From Siphonodentalium dalli (lineage: Eukaryota > Mollusca > Scaphopoda > Gadilida > Siphonodentaliidae), in contig CP136063.1 in the NCBI GenBank assembly GCA_032622095.1, forward strand, positions 34,384,106-34,448,105: a stretch of DNA of 64,000 bases, given 5' to 3'. Under the pieces are notes generated by a model. It ran no database searches and was not told the DNA's origin. It saw only the letters and a program-made list of their open reading frames with translations. A program made the position numbers and the translations under genes. Below, in pieces: positions 11,238 through 21,719 of the stretch. Each line of letters starts with the position of its first letter. Position 1 is the stretch's first letter.

Positions 11238-13521
11238 CATTCATTAATCGTATCATAACGGCCTCAAAACGCCCACAACATGATATTTTGTTTGGAAACG
11301 GGTGGGCATGAAATCCTGACAAGCGCCTAGGAAACAAAATGCTGTCCATTTTTCGGGGGGGCCTAAGATACAGATTATGTCCCAATTTTTCTGGGGGGGG
11401 GGTGTTGATTTTTTTTGGTGAATCGGGTGGGGAAAATATCCTGGGAAGCGGAGTGCTGTCCAATTGTTTAGATGTGGGGAAGGGTTGAATAAATTTTTAA
11501 AGGAATGTGTGGGGCCAGATATCCTGGCAAGCGCCTAGGAAACAGAATTCTGTCCAATTTTTTCGGGGGGTGGATTTTGTTTGGGAACTGGGGCAAATAT
11601 CCTGACAAGCGCCCTAGAAACAAAATGCTGTCCATTTTGTTCTGGGGCCTAGGATACAGAATTATATCCAATTTTTCTGGGGGGTGGGTGATTTTGTTTG
11701 GAAACGGGTGTGGCAAGATATCCTGGCAAGCGCCTAAAAACTAAATGCTGTCCATTTTTTTCCTGGGGCCTAGGAAACAGAATTAACATGCCCTTAATAG
11801 ATTAACCTGTCATTGTATCTCGTCAAATTATAGTATCACAAATATTCTACTCCAATATCATGTCAGGTATAATGGATCATAATATGTCTATGTAACTTTT
11901 GCTTGTATCTGTCTGATATTGAAACAGTCAATTTGTATGTCATTTATCGTATATTATTCCTTAACATGTATTCAGGATTCACCCGCCAAAATTAACTGGT
12001 ATGCAGGATTCACGGGGGAGGGGTGATACCCTCTTCTAGTGGTAGTTCTTTTGAAAAATTTAATTTAAAAAAATGGTCCATACATGTAGGTATTTACAAC
12101 AAAATCAAACATAATCATAACTGAAAACTCCTGCTTTTGGGCAACACTAACATGTATACACTAAGTCTTTATAAGAGACAGTCAATTGTAACAGGCATGG
12201 ACCAGATGAATGTAATCCAACATACACTACACACCATTTCATTCGGTGGGGGGATGAAGAATCCATATGTATAGCACTTCTTTTTTTTCAGCATTACATG
12301 ATAGCCCATCTCCTGAACTTAAATGTCTTGGTATGAATTTCATTCTGTTTATAAAAGTTAATATGTTTTAAAATATATGTAATGAGAAAATTAGTTATTC
12401 ATTTTACAGGAAATATGTTTAAGACTGAATGAAAATTGAGATATTAAAGGGATATGTCTAGTTTCAATCATATCATAGGTTTGATCTAATTATGTTCTTG
12501 TGTATATAATATGGATTTTGGTGTTATGGTGCCAAGTCGGACAATTACCTTTAATGATATTAAAGGGATATGTCTCATTTATTAAAAAAAATATAACCAA
12601 TCAAGTATCCATATTTATGTTGCTTATTTTCAGCTCTACATGACATTAGCCAGAGTCTTGAAGTTAAATGGAGTCAGATAGCTACCGGCATCACAAACTG
12701 CAGTGTAGCTACAACTTTGTCAGATACAACAGGTATGTCTTGGTATGAATTTCAAAATATAAAAATTTTGGGCTAGATTTGACCACTAAAAACATTTCTT
12801 CTGTCCAGTTCATCCCAATTGAACTGGAATGCATTATATGTAGCCATATGTGAATGTTTGAAGGTTTAACCCTTCCACGAATAAAAAGCATTCTTGTTAC
12901 TTTTTGCAGATATGTTTAAATATGAAGAGTGTTCATGTTGTTTCTGCTCGGAAATTTGAAAACAGGAATTGTTGCGCTCAAAATAAGCTTTAATATCTGT
13001 GACAGTCACAGACTCACAGGGTCTGGAAAAATTAAAACAAATTGGTTAAAATTATTGTTCCCGGACCCCTGTCTATAAATTACCTACAAACATAACTTAG
13101 GATTGAATTGTATGTCATTTTAAGACATAAACAAATGAAATTTTGCCAACCAGTGACAGTGTTCGAAATAGCTACATGTACCTACATATGTACAACATGT
13201 TAACATGTAGTTGCTGGCAAAGTGACAAAGGTGAATAGCAAGCCATGCCTCTCTTTGGTATACATATTCAGGCTATTAACCTCCTTGATATATGCACACA
13301 CAAATCTGTGACAAAAATAGCTGTGAAAATAACAAAAAAAGTACACAAACCTATTTTCTTTATTAGAAAGACATATTTTTGCTTGGGGCACTATTATTAA
13401 AGGTACTCAATCTGATTTGATGGTCCCCATATCATCAGATTCCAAAAACAACAACAATGCTGCTTCAGTTATCAGATTTGATTAATTGCTCAAAAATAAT
13501 GCTAGCCACAGTCCTCTATGC
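11238..13521. repeat. Segmental duplication, copy 2 (~2.28 kb)
   Basis: Direct-oriented second copy of 8,086-10,331. Near its left end it has one extra ~70 bp G-rich unit (AAGCGCCTAGGAAACAAAAT) absent from copy 1. The right boundary is sharp: after CAGTCCTCTATG the copies diverge to GGTATGAAAA and CTATAGCGTC. Confidence 0.93.
12292..12959 (+). CDS. Candidate partial gene, three small exons (duplication copy 2)
   Basis: Exon-like segments 12,292-12,330, 12,634-12,732 and 12,910-12,959 keep the same acceptors, donors, phases and stop as copy 1. The first and last are identical to copy 1 at the nucleotide level. The middle exon differs at five of 99 positions, four of which change the amino acid (G to D, R to W, S to C, V to L) and one of which is silent, while the preceding intron has only about two substitutions in ~300 bp. 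Either this exon is under unusual selection, or it is not coding and the pattern is chance. No homologous family is recognised. Confidence 0.33.
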
Positions 13522-13593
13522 TATAGCGTCTGGTCTAATATTGCAATAGCTACATCGCTATAGCGTCTGATCTAATATTGCAATAGCTACATC
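13521..13593. repeat. Two-copy 37 bp tandem repeat
   Basis: CTATAGCGTCTGGTCTAATA followed by TTGCAATAGCTACATCG occurs twice in tandem (starts 13,521 and 13,558), immediately after the segmental duplication ends. Confidence 0.8.
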
Positions 13594-14664
13594 GTTAATA
13601 ACATTAACATGCCCTGGAAATATTCGGACAGCATGATGCAAACGGCAGAGACTCCTCGGCCCTTTTATTATCTGTGTACAATTTTGCCCGACACCGCCAA
13701 CTAATTATGACGGATGTGCCTGGCGCCGTATCAGAGAAATCAGCGGACGGTTCGAAAATGAAACCTGGCGTCGCGGTGATATAAAGAGAACAAAAGGTGA
13801 TATTGCCAATGCCATGCTAAATGTAAATCACAGCGATCACGTTGATGTATAACAGGCATAAGAGCAATGAATATGGAGAGCGCCACGAGCGTAACGTTTT
13901 TAATGTTTCTAATTTTCGTGATACTCAAAAAACAAATATGACATAAATCGCTAATCCCCTAGTTGCGCCCCTATTCTTTATATATTACCTATATATTTAT
14001 ATATATCTATATATATCTATATATCTATTATATTTTTTATTTACTATCATCTTGTCAAACCCCTGTGGTGCAACAACGCAGTGGAGTTCGTCGTAAATGG
14101 AATGATGCCTTTGTGATTTTAGACGACCACGGTTCAATCGTAAGTGGAAGGATTTCCATCGTAGGAAGTAATTGGTACCGCATGTAACTGCGCAAGCTCA
14201 CGTCAATATCACAAGTCAAAAAATAATATCAAGCACTGATTGATTTCAGATGCGAAATCGTGGAATGTCCTTGACTACCTCCACTTGTGATGTACGTAAA
14301 AATGATACCGGTAGCTGGAATGATAGTAGGGTAGTCAATCACATGCGTATATAATAAACAACCCATGATATCATCATCTATGACAACATCGCAATCGTGT
14401 GAACAAACAATCCATTATTTTTGTCAGGCCCGACTCCTCCACTTACGATTGAATCGGTGTCGTCTGAACGTTTCACCAGCGGAACGCGCAGACATATTTC
14501 TGCCGGCCTGACATGCCTGTCAACCGATATGATGGCCAGATATATTGTCATAATAATCAGATATAATAGCAATTTTTTTTACCTGTCTTGTTGACTTATA
14601 ACATAAATTAAGAATTTCCTTGCGTGAAATTTTATGTTAGAGTACAAACATGTAGTCGGTCATG
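13594..14664. other. Moderately GC-rich unique stretch with a short inverted repeat
   Basis: Two related ~35 bp segments lie in opposite orientation at about 14,120-14,155 (GACCACGGTTCAATCGTAAG) and 14,425-14,462. Each contains TTCAATCGTAAGTGGA on its own strand, a consensus-like splice donor. Short open frames exist on both strands at 13,707-13,928, one with a hydrophobic stretch, but none is supported enough to call a gene. Runs of TATATATC lie at 13,980-14,035. Confidence 0.4.
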
Positions 14665-15213
14665 TCACTTAGAGGCTTGTTACATGAGCCGGGACAACTC
14701 GGTTAGCCGAGACAACCCGGTCTGCCGGGACAAATCAATCATGATGTTTTGTGAGCCGAGACAACTCGGTTAGCTAGGACAACTCGGTTGACGTTCACGC
14801 AACTAGTTATTCATCTAGCTGTCTTTGAATCACGCATCACGACGTCGGTCCATAATGTCAGCAGTGACTTAGCACGCCCATAACTGAGTGGCTTTGGTAG
14901 TGATTAAAGTTCACTCACACGATGCGAGCATTTTATTGGCTAACGTCATATCAAGTTACAATGAATGGAGTTACGTTCCAGACTTTCATCCCGGCTAGTT
15001 GGGATGACTCGCTGTTACGCAAGCCAAGCTGTCCCGGCTAACCTAGTTGTCCTGGTTAGACAGGATGGGACACCTCGGTTTGCCGAGTTGCCCCGGCTCA
15101 TGTAACATCACACCATTATTTTGGTGAGAAAACACAGAGGACCGAGGCACCCGGCAGACCGGGTTGTCCCGGCTAACCGAGTTGTCCCGGCTCATGTAAC
15201 AAGCCCCTAAATA
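14665..15213. mobile_element. ~0.55 kb MITE with CCGGGACAACTCGGTTAG termini
   Basis: Both ends read inward from GGCTTGTTACATGAGCCGGG, followed by ACAACTCGGTTAGCCG, then ACCCGGTCTGCCGG, in inverted orientation (14,669-14,731 and 15,149-15,210). Extra internal copies of the ~18 bp word GGGACAACTCGGTTAG occur on both sides, so the ends are built of subterminal repeats, as expected for transposase-binding sites. No protein is encoded. The flanking bases TTA and TAA suggest a short target duplication. Confidence 0.85.
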
Positions 15214-15443
15214 CATAGGCTTACAGGGCACTCAAAGAATTCTTGGAAAAATGACCACATCATGCTTGGTTCTAGTTCACAATTACGCATTCGCCAATAT
15301 TTAACACATTTACAATGATTTTTCAAAAGCAATTTCTTGATGAACATATAACAATTCAACAGTCATTTATTTACAAACATCAATTTCAATGGACAACTAC
15401 ATTACTTACGAATGGACACTCGGAACTATGATCGGATCGTTCA

Positions 15444-15641
15444 ATGAAAATGTTCCGTTGCGCCGTGGAAGTCGAAGATAAAATTATTGGCGCAAACAAT
15501 AATCGCATTGAAATCACATCAAATTTTATTGTAATCGACCAAATCTACCCGCTGTCAGTTCATAATCCAGCTAATCCACATTACTTCATGATTGGGAAAT
15601 CATCAGACAAAAATAATGTAATTGTTCTTGCAAAGAGTTGA
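15444..15641 (+). CDS. Candidate 65-residue protein, unrecognised
   Basis: Intact small frame with ATG at 15,444 (preceded in frame by TGA at 15,429-15,431) and stop TGA at 15,639. The product starts MKMFRCAVEVEDKIIGANNN and ends SSDKNNVIVLAKS. Composition is varied, not low complexity, with alternating hydrophobic residues suggestive of beta strands. It has no signal peptide or membrane segment and I recognise no family. It lies in unique DNA between two MITEs. It could be a real small protein, an exon, or chance; expression data would decide. Confidence 0.25.
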   Translation: MKMFRCAVEVEDKIIGANNNRIEITSNFIVIDQIYPLSVHNPANPHYFMIGKSSDKNNVIVLAKS

Positions 15642-15791
15642 TATTTCTCAATCCAGTCGGCTGTGGGGGGGGATTTTTTCCAGGGCACGTATGCCGGGGT
15701 GGGTGTGTTGTCGATGGGACCAACACATTTTTTCCGCAACTCAAATTTTTTTTCCTGCATGTTTTGTGACTGTTTTTGCAATGAGTTTGGC

Positions 15792-16081
15792 TTAAAGGTA
15801 CTCATTCCGATCAGACGTTCCTAAATTCCTATTTCTTTGGCTTCGGGGTTATTAAGTGGTTTAAATAGAAAACTCGAGTGGTAATAATTTACCACTCAAT
15901 TTTTTCAGTTTAAACTCTAGTTTCTGGCCCAGAAACAATTTAAATAACTAACTTGAAAAATCTATATCTGATTACGCTGAACTTTGACTGGATGGTTCCT
16001 TGACTCGATTCAAATATATTTTAACCCCGAAGCCAAAGAAATAGTAATTTAGGAGCATCTGATCGGATTGAGTACCTTTAA
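15792..16081. mobile_element. Complete TTAA-flanked piggyBac-like MITE (282 bp)
   Basis: An element with ~50 bp terminal inverted repeats AGGTACTCATTCCGATCAGA ... TCTGATCGGATTGAGTACCT, flanked on both sides by TTAA. The inner TIR continues with TTTCTTTGGCTTCGGGGTTA and its complement. TTAA target duplication is the hallmark of piggyBac-type transposition; assignment to that superfamily is inference because no transposase is present. Other ends of the family occur near 10,205, 13,397, 32,233, 33,860, 43,932, 44,903 and 45,106, each also at TTAA. Confidence 0.85.
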
Positions 16082-18454
16082 AACACCTTAGAATAAGAGA
16101 AATAATGCAATTCTAACTGCTAAACTGGCTGCAGGCAGTTATCGTGTTGTATTTCGTTGCAAATTTTGAAATCCGTTAGAACAATCCGACTGCACGTAGA
16201 AATCACTGACGCCTGGCAATCACTGACACAAATTATAATGCCCATTACGTGTTGTTATACATTTAGTTATATGAATTAAATTGTTTTGTGAACAGCGAAA
16301 TACTGTAACAACGATTACATATTAATCAAGTAATTACTCATGTTTCTGTTGTTGACGTTAATGGGCCGAAGCACGAACACAATTGCATCAAATACGTATA
16401 GACACATATTTTCCGACGCATTGAAAAGAGTCACATCATGACATAAATTACGTACAGGGGCAATGAACGCGACTGGTTTAGAGAGCGTCCTGCGCTATTC
16501 TTCTGTATAATGGGACAGTCAATTAATTTCTCACGTCTCCATGAAATCATTATATTCACCAGAATGAGATAAAGGCGAATATTTGTATAATTGAAGATGT
16601 ACTATACTCCAACTCTCGCATTGTAGAAATATCACAGATATGTCACATGCGAGTCAGTTAACTAACAATAACGTTATCAATCAGAAACCATATATCGGAC
16701 GCACGGACGGACATGCTGATCACTATATTCCTCCCAAATCCATCGAGACGTACCCCCCCCCCCACATAAAGTGAAATATCCACCGTTATGGTCACACTCA
16801 AGATTATATCATATATTGTTATATATGAAACGATGTTATACATCTGAATTATCATGTGTGTGTAATTGTATTTCATGTTCATTGTGTGCAATACAATTAT
16901 ATGGGGAGAGAGACCCTTTGTAAGTTCTAAACTTGTGTCTCAATCTCGTTGCGTTATTATGCAACAAAATACGTTTACATTAAGAAGGGAATGCCCAAAA
17001 TATTGTACATCATCTCGTTGTTAGCATTGGTAAACGCCTCGAATATATTGTCGTGTATTAGTTACGTGGGTGATATGTATTAATGTAACAACTGTTTTGT
17101 ATTCAATGAAATACTATTAAAATAAGGCTATAGGATCGAAGTGACTTAGTCAGACAGGAGCGTAGCCCATTACGTGTTATATATATATATATTGATGAAC
17201 GGACGGACATGCTGATTCCAGTATACCATCCCCACCCCACCCACAACTGGTTGTAGGGGTATAATACAGGTAATAATTCTAAAATAAATGGTACCTGAAC
17301 ACTCCACATCACTCCGAAAATATCCATCCCATTCTCATAAGCCTTGCTTCACATGGGCAGATAATTGTTTTGAACAAGCACATAACATGAATCGCGATCA
17401 ATGAACGTTCGATCCGAAGAATAAAATGAATGATAAACAACAGCACACAAAGCAATGTACACGGCATATGAACGTAACCGAACAGAAAAGAGCGTTCTCT
17501 GTAAGACCGTTCCCTATATGGTAGGAATAACGAGCGTTTGTTTCACGTTTGCCTTTTGACAAAACTTAAATGACGGCGTACGAAACTAACAGTGGTGTTT
17601 TATTTTGTGAAATTATAAAGGGAGTCATTTACATTTTGGCAGACATGTACTAACGGAAAGAATTGAATGTACATTTGCAGTATTCTATTATTCATAAAAA
17701 TATACGAATTGTTGTTACGAAAGTGATGATGTTTGCATTTTTCTATGTGTTTATCGTTGTTATCGCAAACGAAATATTTGGATATACGTCGTCTTTACGT
17801 TAGTATAAGTATACATCGTATACCTAAGGCTTGTTTGGTCCCATTAATGTAATGTTTGTATTTTGTTTGTTTGTACTTGTATTGCAGTGCATTGAAGATG
17901 CGAAATACGATACACAAGTGAAATGCACGAAAGGCAGAAAATTCATGACACACTATATATACACGTTAAAATGATAATTTAGCCCACACCATGGGCAGCA
18001 AAATTTACGAATAGGTGGGTTTATATTCAAATCCAAGTTATTTGCTTTATAACAGCTTCGATATGTACTCATACCAATGTAGCAGTCTGGAAATGATTGT
18101 TGGAATTCGGTGGGCATTTTATCGGTTCCCAGGTAGAGGCATGAGCCTGGCCCGCGAGACGGGTGCATTCGAATCGGAGCTAGGTTCTATCCGCGAGGAG
18201 ATGCGGTAGCTGGGCGAAGGGGGAGTGACAAATTTTTGGCGTATATATAGTTAATATATATTATATATATAAGCGGATATTTTTGAAGAGTTATTTTCAC
18301 TTGACTGAGAAAAAAAAAATTTCCAAGTCCAAAAGTTTAGGTTGAAATAATGGAGCCTTCTTAAAAAAGTGACTTTTCTGGAACAGGTCGATTTGGATCC
18401 GTTTTGGACTCTGGATTTCCCAAAAGTCATCTCCGTTTCGCGTGTAGCATAATA
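16082..18454. other. Unique AT-rich stretch, no recognised gene
   Basis: The word CGGACGGACATGCTGATN occurs at 16,704 and 17,200, each following a copy of CCCATTACGTGTT (16,238 and 17,167), pointing to two diverged copies of an otherwise unclear repeat. A TATATA run lies at 17,176-17,194. No convincing exon found. GC-rich words near 18,120-18,200 (GGCCCGCGAGACGGG) stand out but give no gene. Confidence 0.45.
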
Positions 18455-19257
18455 TGAATCTTCGGAGGAGATGTGTTGTCAAGCCCATGGGCCCAAATTG
18501 CAAGCTTTGAGGGCCCGTAACTCTTGCATTTCTTCTCGGATTTCAAAAATCCTTTCCGGTATGGGTTTGTGTTCGTTCGGGAAATATATAAACTTAAATA
18601 GATGAATGTCAATCAAAATGTTATTTTGCGAACATTTTGCTCCCCACCCCAATGTCAAAATATATGGCCGACCCTGTCAAATTTTCCTTCTCTGACTAAA
18701 CTGACAACTGTCAACACGACTATGAAAACCACATGCAGTTATCTGGAATGGTACAAGAGGACAACAGAGTACAATCAAATAGAGGTTTGCCAACTATGGG
18801 CGGTAACTCTTCAGGGAAAGCGCGGACACAAGTTTTGATGCCAGTGGACAGTAGGGCATATCGAGGTGTGCATACAGTCCAATTTTTGATGCTCTGCTCC
18901 TTATAATTTCCGAGATAATAAAATGACATTTTTTCAGATAAAGGGAGATAACTCGGACAATATTCTTTATGCGACGATGGCATACAACTCTTTGACCCCA
19001 AGATTCGAACCAAGTCTAAGTGTGCTACTGCTGGTACTTTTCGAGTAATAAGGGTTGCAAAAATGTCCAGTATAATAATAATGAAAAATAATCGAAAAAG
19101 GGCCATAACTCTGTCAAAAGATATTGGACCAACATCAGGATACCATTATTTTTAGTAGACCTTAGATGCCTATATTCGCTAGAGATTTCGCGGTCCTCCT
19201 CCCATTAGTTTCTGAGTATTTCCAAATAAACAGAAAACGGCCGCAGTAGAAAAACAA
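18455..19257 (-). mobile_element. Reversed, truncated copy of the 51.5-55.9 kb dispersed repeat
   Basis: Read on the minus strand this matches the forward copies at 51.8-55.9 kb: AACTAATN(G)GGAGGAGGACC, GAGTTATGGCCCTTTTTCG, GAGCAGAGCATCAAAAATTG, AGAGTTACCGCCCATAG and GGGCCCTCAAAGCTTGCAAT in the expected order. The copy ends at CAATA 19,257, just short of the terminal hairpin that begins the forward copies. Open frames inside it are not credible. Confidence 0.85.
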
Positions 19258-19261
19258 TAGA

Positions 19262-19476
19262 CTTCCTCGCTTCGATATTTCGTCGCGTACCTTACTGGGC
19301 GCGCCAGATACGGCGCGTAAACCAGCCGGGAACGGCGCTGTGGCTAATTATAGGAGCCAGGCTCGGCGCGCGTATCGGAACGGTTTGCGACGAGAGCGCA
19401 GTGCGTATGAACGCATCGTTGTATGCGTGAGACTGTTCTTATTTCGGTCCTAACTTGTTGTTCTGTTGAGAACATG
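19262..19476 (+). promoter_or_regulatory. CpG-rich segment, putative promoter and first exon
   Basis: A ~200 bp block that is strikingly richer in G+C and CpG than its surroundings (GGGCGCGCC, CGGCGCGTAAACC, GGCTCGGCGCGCG, GCGACGAGAGCGCAGTGCG). It is followed by GTTGAGAACATGGTATGTAC, where an ATG sits directly against a GTATGT donor. A CpG island with a short first exon on the plus strand is a plausible reading. No downstream exon could be linked to it. Confidence 0.3.
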
Positions 19477-19479
19477 GTA

Positions 19480-21640
19480 TGTACGAGATATACATTATTT
19501 CAATAAAGAGCGTTCATCGCAAATTAATGGTAAACTATATGTTTATATACGACGCCTGTTTTTTATTATTATTTTTGACGGGCTGTCCCCGACACAACAC
19601 AATGCAAAATATATGTCTACCTTACTTAGGGCATCAATATAATACAGTATGGTTATATTGAACCATATGTTCCCGACTGTTGTGTGCTATTTTAACATTG
19701 CATGATGTTGAGTTGGCAAGGCAAATTTCGGAATAGTATTAGCCTGATGGCAATACATAGCATTGTATACAACCTACATGTACATCGTAACTATATTTAT
19801 CACATAATTAACTCACAAAATCAGCTTCATAATTATTGGTAAGACACACGTTTAATATTAGCACATGAGATGACGTCACGCCGAAGATTTTCCACTAATT
19901 GATAGAGATTCTCATATTTACCACAAAACTCCCACTTTATTAAAATAAAATGCATAAAATAAAAAAAACTAGGAGATATATAGTCAGGGGTATTTGGCAC
20001 AATTGACCCCACCACCCCAAATACATATATAAGTCTTATATCGTGTCTTGTTTTTTTAAAACATATTTTATTGTAATATAATATTACAAGAGGGATCGGG
20101 GCACAAATGTTAACAACTTACATCCACCCCTCTCCCATTAACATTTTAACAAATACAACGTAGATGACGAAGATAACATATATACGGGATATTGTATTGT
20201 GTGTTTGTAATTGCTGTCTTCATGGTGGTGAGGTCAATTGTACCAAATACAAGTGTGTAGAGTTATTCACCTTCCATCAAAACTAACAGACTGGCTCTTA
20301 GTCCAGATATGTGTTTGTCTGTTCTCGAAAAAATTCCAATGAGTTTACTCAATATGACACAATCATGCCTCGTGGTACAACCAGATAGTCGTATACCCAA
20401 GGGGCATCATTATAAATCACTTTGCTGTACTATAGTAGGCCGAGTTGGGTGGTCAAAGGACCCATGAACAATGGTAGTCTGTCCTCATACCCAAATTCCA
20501 GCATACATGCCAGTGGACTGTTATCTTTTTAACATTGCATTGTGTTGAGTTGTGGGAGGCAAATATCGAAATAGTATAAGTTGTATGTCAATAAAGGGCG
20601 TTTATAACTAATATACTTCCCGTGAGTGGAAACTTATTTCTAAATTACACACACACCGGATTGTCCTTGTTTGTCCGAAACTTTGGTTTCAGTCTTTCAC
20701 AGTTAAGTGCAGGAGAACACAATGACCATTATTATACTGATGTACATGTATGCATACCATACGACCAGAGTTGAATAGCATTCATATAAATAGATATATT
20801 ATGCATTGTAAATAGATGCACGAATTTTGTTAATGAAATGCCGGCTGCGATGGGACACCCGGGAACAGACACGCGTCAGACGAAATTATCCCTTCATGGT
20901 CATTAGCCATGGTAATTGACACCCCCCGGTGGACCAATATAAATCGCCCGAGTGTACACAACAGATTAAAATATGCTAACAGTCAGTCAACGATGGGTGT
21001 GATATAATAACCACACACTTGTTAAATGGTCTTGCTAATTTGCTATGATGCTGGTGGGATCAGATGAACTGTCATGCTGCTGATATGGCGAACTGATGCT
21101 GCTAAGACCACATGACCAAATAACCAGGGCGAACCAGTGTTTCTGACATGAATGTGCAGCTGGGCCACAATAGTTCATGGCAGTTATCGGTTACCAGACA
21201 CAGAGAAAGAGTTCAACGCCATAAATGAATATTTATAGCAATGAAGAGCGGCGATCACATCTATACAAACCCACACCAATCTATATCGAAACGGACATCG
21301 AGACAACTAGGTGACACCATTCAGGTCACGGGCGCGTCGACAGGGATATGAGCTATGGTAACTCCGTGTGTATCATTCGTTGTGGGAGCAGGCCACAGCG
21401 GTGAAAGTAACCACCTTACTATAAGTGTGACACAGTGCATGTATGTCATAGGTGAGATAGAGCTGATACCAAGTTCCGGTCATTGCAAGGCAAACACTTT
21501 CCATCCCGGTTAAGTTATCCTGCTAATTTGATCTGATGCTGGTGGATCCTGCTGACTTGCCATTGTGCTGGTAGTGACCAAAACTGGTGTTAATAAATTG
21601 TACCGTTATTGTGTTCTAAAGGTGTCATGTTCACGGCCGT
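19480..21640. other. Unique stretch without recognised genes
   Basis: It carries AATAAAGAGCGTT (19,501) and AATAAAGGGCGTT (20,590), a word that recurs elsewhere in the window. Segments at 21,025-21,060 and 21,515-21,545 share TGCTAATTTG and GATGCTGGTGG, and the complement recurs at 22,028-22,055, suggesting an old inverted-repeat element of ~1 kb. The motif CCAATATAAATCGCC at 20,934 is TATA-like but unsupported. Confidence 0.4.
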
Positions 21641-21641
21641 T

Positions 21642-21642
21642 A

Positions 21643-21677
<35 letters not shown>

Positions 21678-21706
21678 GCTATATATATATATATATATAT
21701 ATATAT
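21642..21706. repeat. (AC)n(AT)n microsatellite
   Basis: An uninterrupted AC dinucleotide run of about 12 repeats passes into AT repeats broken only by one AGCT. Confidence 0.97.
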
Positions 21707-21719
21707 GTGAGAATTGACT

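Noticed and set aside
13707-13928. Overlapping small frames on both strands, one with a hydrophobic segment
   Set aside because: Plus frame is only 25 codons; minus frame is 62 codons without splice sites or homologues. Kept only as a remark on the stretch.
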